The notes beneath the pieces are model-generated. The model ran no database searches, was not told the DNA's origin, and worked only from the letters and a program-made list of their open reading frames with translations. This document shows, in pieces, positions 61,986 to 64,000 of a stretch of 64,000 nt of DNA. The position numbers and the translations under genes were made by a program. This DNA is from JAWLBM01 sp041687675 (GTDB lineage Bacteria > Pseudomonadota > Alphaproteobacteria > Rhizobiales > Pleomorphomonadaceae), in contig JAWLBM010000001.1 of NCBI GenBank assembly GCA_041687675.1, forward strand, positions 124,001-188,000. Direction: 5' to 3'. Each line of letters starts with the position of its first letter. The first letter of the stretch is position 1.

Positions 61986-64000
61986 TCACAGCGTGCGCGC
62001 GATCTCCTCGACGCGGAAGCACTCGATGACGTCGCCCTGGCGCATGTCCTGGTAGTTCTCGAAGTTCATGCCGCATTCCTGGCCGGCATGGACTTCCTTG
62101 ACGTCGTCCTTGAAGCGCTTGAGCGTCGCAAGCTTGCCCTCGTGGATGACCACGTTGTCGCGGATGAGGCGCACCGAGGCGCCGCGCTCGACCACGCCCT
62201 CGACCACCCGGCAGCCGGCGACCTTGCCGACCTTGGTGATGTTGAACACCTCGAGGATCTCGGCGTTGCCGAGGAAGGTCTCGCGGCGCTCCGGCGAGAG
62301 CAGGCCCGACATCGCCGCCTTCACGTCATCCACGAGGTTGTAGATGATGTTGTAGTAGCGGATCTCGATGCCGGCGCGCTCGGCGGCCTGGCGGGCCTGG
62401 ACGTTGGCGCGGACGTTGAAGCCGATGATGGCCGCGCCGGACGCCTCCGCCAGGGTGACGTCGGACTCGGTCACGCCGCCGACGCCGCCGTGGATGATGC
62501 GGGCCGCCACCTCCTCGGTGCCGAGCTTCTCCAGCGCGCCGCTGATCGCCTCGAGCGAGCCCTGCACGTCGGTCTTGACGACGAGCGGGAACTCCTTGCG
62601 GCCGGCTGTCTGCAGGCCCTTCATCATCTGCTCGAGCGAGCCGCGGCCGGTGGTCTTCTGCAGGGTCTCGCGCTTGAGGCGGACACGGTACTCGGTGATC
62701 TCGCGGGCGCGCGCCTCGTTCTCGACGACCGCCACGCGGTCGCCGGCCTCGGGCGTGCCCTGGAAGCCGAGCACCTCGACCGGCGTCGAGGGACCGGCGC
62801 TCGGCACCTGCTGGCCGTGGTCGTCGAGCAGGGCGCGCACGCGGCCCCACTCGGTGCCGGCAACGACGATGTCGCCGACCTTCAGCGTGCCGCGGTCGAC
62901 CAGCACCGAGGCCACGGCGCCGCGGCCCTTGTCGAGCTTGGCCTCGACCACGATGCCCTCGGCCGCCCGGTCGGGGTTCGCCTTCAGCTCGAGCAGTTCG
63001 GCCTGCAGCAGGATCGCCTCGAGCAGCTTGTCGAGGTTCATCTTCTTCAGCGCCGAGACCGGCACCTCGAGGACGTCGCCGCCCATCGCCTCGGTCTGCA
63101 CCTCGTAGCGCAGCAGGTCCGTGCGGACCCGGTCGGGATTGGCGTCGGGCTTGTCGATCTTGTTGATCGCCACGATCATCGGCACGCCGGCCGCGCGGGC
63201 GTGGCTGATCGCCTCGATCGTCTGCGGCATCACGCCGTCGTCGGCCGCGACCACCAGCACCACGATGTCGGTCACCTTGGCGCCGCGGGCGCGCATGGCG
63301 GTGAAGGCCGCGTGGCCCGGGGTGTCGATGAAGGTGATCTTCTGCCCGTTCATCTCCACCTGGTAGGCGCCGATGTGCTGGGTGATGCCGCCTGCCTCGC
63401 CGCCGGCGACGTTCGCCTGGCGCAGCGCGTCGAGCAGCGAGGTCTTGCCGTGGTCGACGTGGCCCATGATGGTCACGACCGGCGGGCGGGACACCTTGTC
63501 CTCCGCCGCGTCCGGCTCGGCGTAGAGACCCTCCTCGACGTCGGCCTCGGAGACGCGCTTCACGGTGTGGCCCATTCCGATCGCGATCAGTTCCGCCTTG
63601 TCGGCATCGATGACGTCGTTGATCTTGTGCATCTCGCCGTCCTTCATCAGCAGGCGGATGACGTCGACGGCGCGCTCGGCCATGCGGTTGGCGAGTTCCT
63701 GGATGGTGATCGCCTCGGGCAGCACCACCTCGCGCATCACCTTCTCGCGCGGGCCGGTCTGGCCGGCGCGCTTCTCCTTCTCGCGGCGGCGCTTCAGAGC
63801 GGCGAGCGAGCGGGCGCGGCCGCCCTCGTCGTCGGTCAGGGCGGCAGTGATGGTGAGCTTGCCGCCGCGGCGGTCGCCCTCGGTGCGCTTGACGGGCTTG
63901 GCCACCTCCGGCACGCGCTTCTTCAGCGCGGCGACGCCGGTGGTGCGGCGCGGCTCCTCCTCCTCCGGCACCAGGGTGCGGGCGCGGGTCGCCGGCGCGG
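61986..64000 (-). CDS. infB: Translation initiation factor IF-2, 5' end outside window
   Basis: GTPase that places initiator tRNA on the ribosome. The 671 visible residues cover the end of the N-terminal extension and everything after it. The G1 motif is GHVDHGKTSLLDAL, G3 is DTPGHAAFTAMRARG and G4 is NKIDKPDANP. The IF2 domain 2/3 and C-terminal fMet-tRNA-binding domains follow, ending GDVIECFRVEEIARTL. The frame is open to the window end, so the start lies beyond 64000. First visible gene of the leftward infB-rbfA-truB-rpsO series. Confidence 0.97.
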   Translation of the reverse strand, partial: APATRARTLVPEEEEPRRTTGVAALKKRVPEVAKPVKRTEGDRRGGKLTITAALTDDEGGRARSLAALKRRREKEKRAGQTGPREKVMREVVLPEAITIQELANRMAERAVDVIRLLMKDGEMHKINDVIDADKAELIAIGMGHTVKRVSEADVEEGLYAEPDAAEDKVSRPPVVTIMGHVDHGKTSLLDALRQANVAGGEAGGITQHIGAYQVEMNGQKITFIDTPGHAAFTAMRARGAKVTDIVVLVVAADDGVMPQTIEAISHARAAGVPMIVAINKIDKPDANPDRVRTDLLRYEVQTEAMGGDVLEVPVSALKKMNLDKLLEAILLQAELLELKANPDRAAEGIVVEAKLDKGRGAVASVLVDRGTLKVGDIVVAGTEWGRVRALLDDHGQQVPSAGPSTPVEVLGFQGTPEAGDRVAVVENEARAREITEYRVRLKRETLQKTTGRGSLEQMMKGLQTAGRKEFPLVVKTDVQGSLEAISGALEKLGTEEVAARIIHGGVGGVTESDVTLAEASGAAIIGFNVRANVQARQAAERAGIEIRYYNIIYNLVDDVKAAMSGLLSPERRETFLGNAEILEVFNITKVGKVAGCRVVEGVVERGASVRLIRDNVVIHEGKLATLKRFKDDVKEVHAGQECGMNFENYQDMRQGDVIECFRVEEIARTL

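Overview
ORGANISM. The window is about 70% GC and densely packed with genes, with many ATGA/GTGA stop-start overlaps. It looks like the chromosome of an alphaproteobacterium, most likely Hyphomicrobiales (Rhizobiales). Supporting points are the glnD-murJ neighbourhood, the infB-rbfA-truB-rpsO-pnp order, a fused NarK1-NarK2 transporter, EcfG-type stress promoters (GGAAC-N16/17-CGTT) and a CtrA-type TTAA-N7-TTAA box. I cannot name the genus. No transposase, integrase, phage gene or CRISPR array is visible. LAYOUT. 1-5702 (minus): maeB, glnD and the start of murJ. 5703-7213: a 3 x 24-bp tandem repeat, tRNA-Ser(GGA), then about 1 kb of AT-rich, foreign-looking DNA with one or two small membrane-protein genes. 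7214-10053 (minus): a three-gene sugar ABC importer. 10208-24251: a cysteine-free Crp/Fnr-family regulator divergent from a nitrate-respiration operon, narK-narG-narH-narJ-narI-ppi-orf109-carbonic anhydrase-mogA-DUF2478. TTGAC-N4-(A/G)TCAA boxes lie in the shared promoter region. A separate 75-residue gene with its own EcfG promoter follows. 24265-33627: a catabolic locus with a FadR-type GntR regulator and Asp/Glu-type racemase (minus), and a TPP enzyme, FAD amino-acid dehydrogenase, TRAP transporter, TauE/SafE permease and BASS-like permease (plus). 33715-37374: a P-loop NTPase, otsB-otsA behind a consensus EcfG promoter, and rpiB. 37450-40031 (minus): a chemoreceptor, a secreted sensor-like protein and a 54-residue small protein. 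40159-44755: a second small catabolic locus with an HpaI-type aldolase, GntR regulator, aminotransferase, Tat-type solute-binding protein and amino-acid permease, but no ATPase. 44784-56320: a type II secretion locus, with gspE, L, M and a GspC/N-like gene leftward and gspD, O, F, G, H, I, J, K rightward, and a CtrA-type box in the divergent promoter. 56378-57518: a small membrane protein and a divergent crotonase-fold protein. 57608-64000 (minus): pnp, rpsO, truB, rbfA and the 3' part of infB, with a strong rpsO terminator and two palindromes between rpsO and pnp. HOW IT FITS. The bacterium appears able to respire nitrate, with Mo-cofactor, folding and carbonic-anhydrase helpers built into the operon. 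It also appears to scavenge sugars, organic acids and amino acids, make trehalose under general stress, and build a type II secretion machine that may be tied to the cell cycle. The functional and regulatory inferences come from motif reading only.
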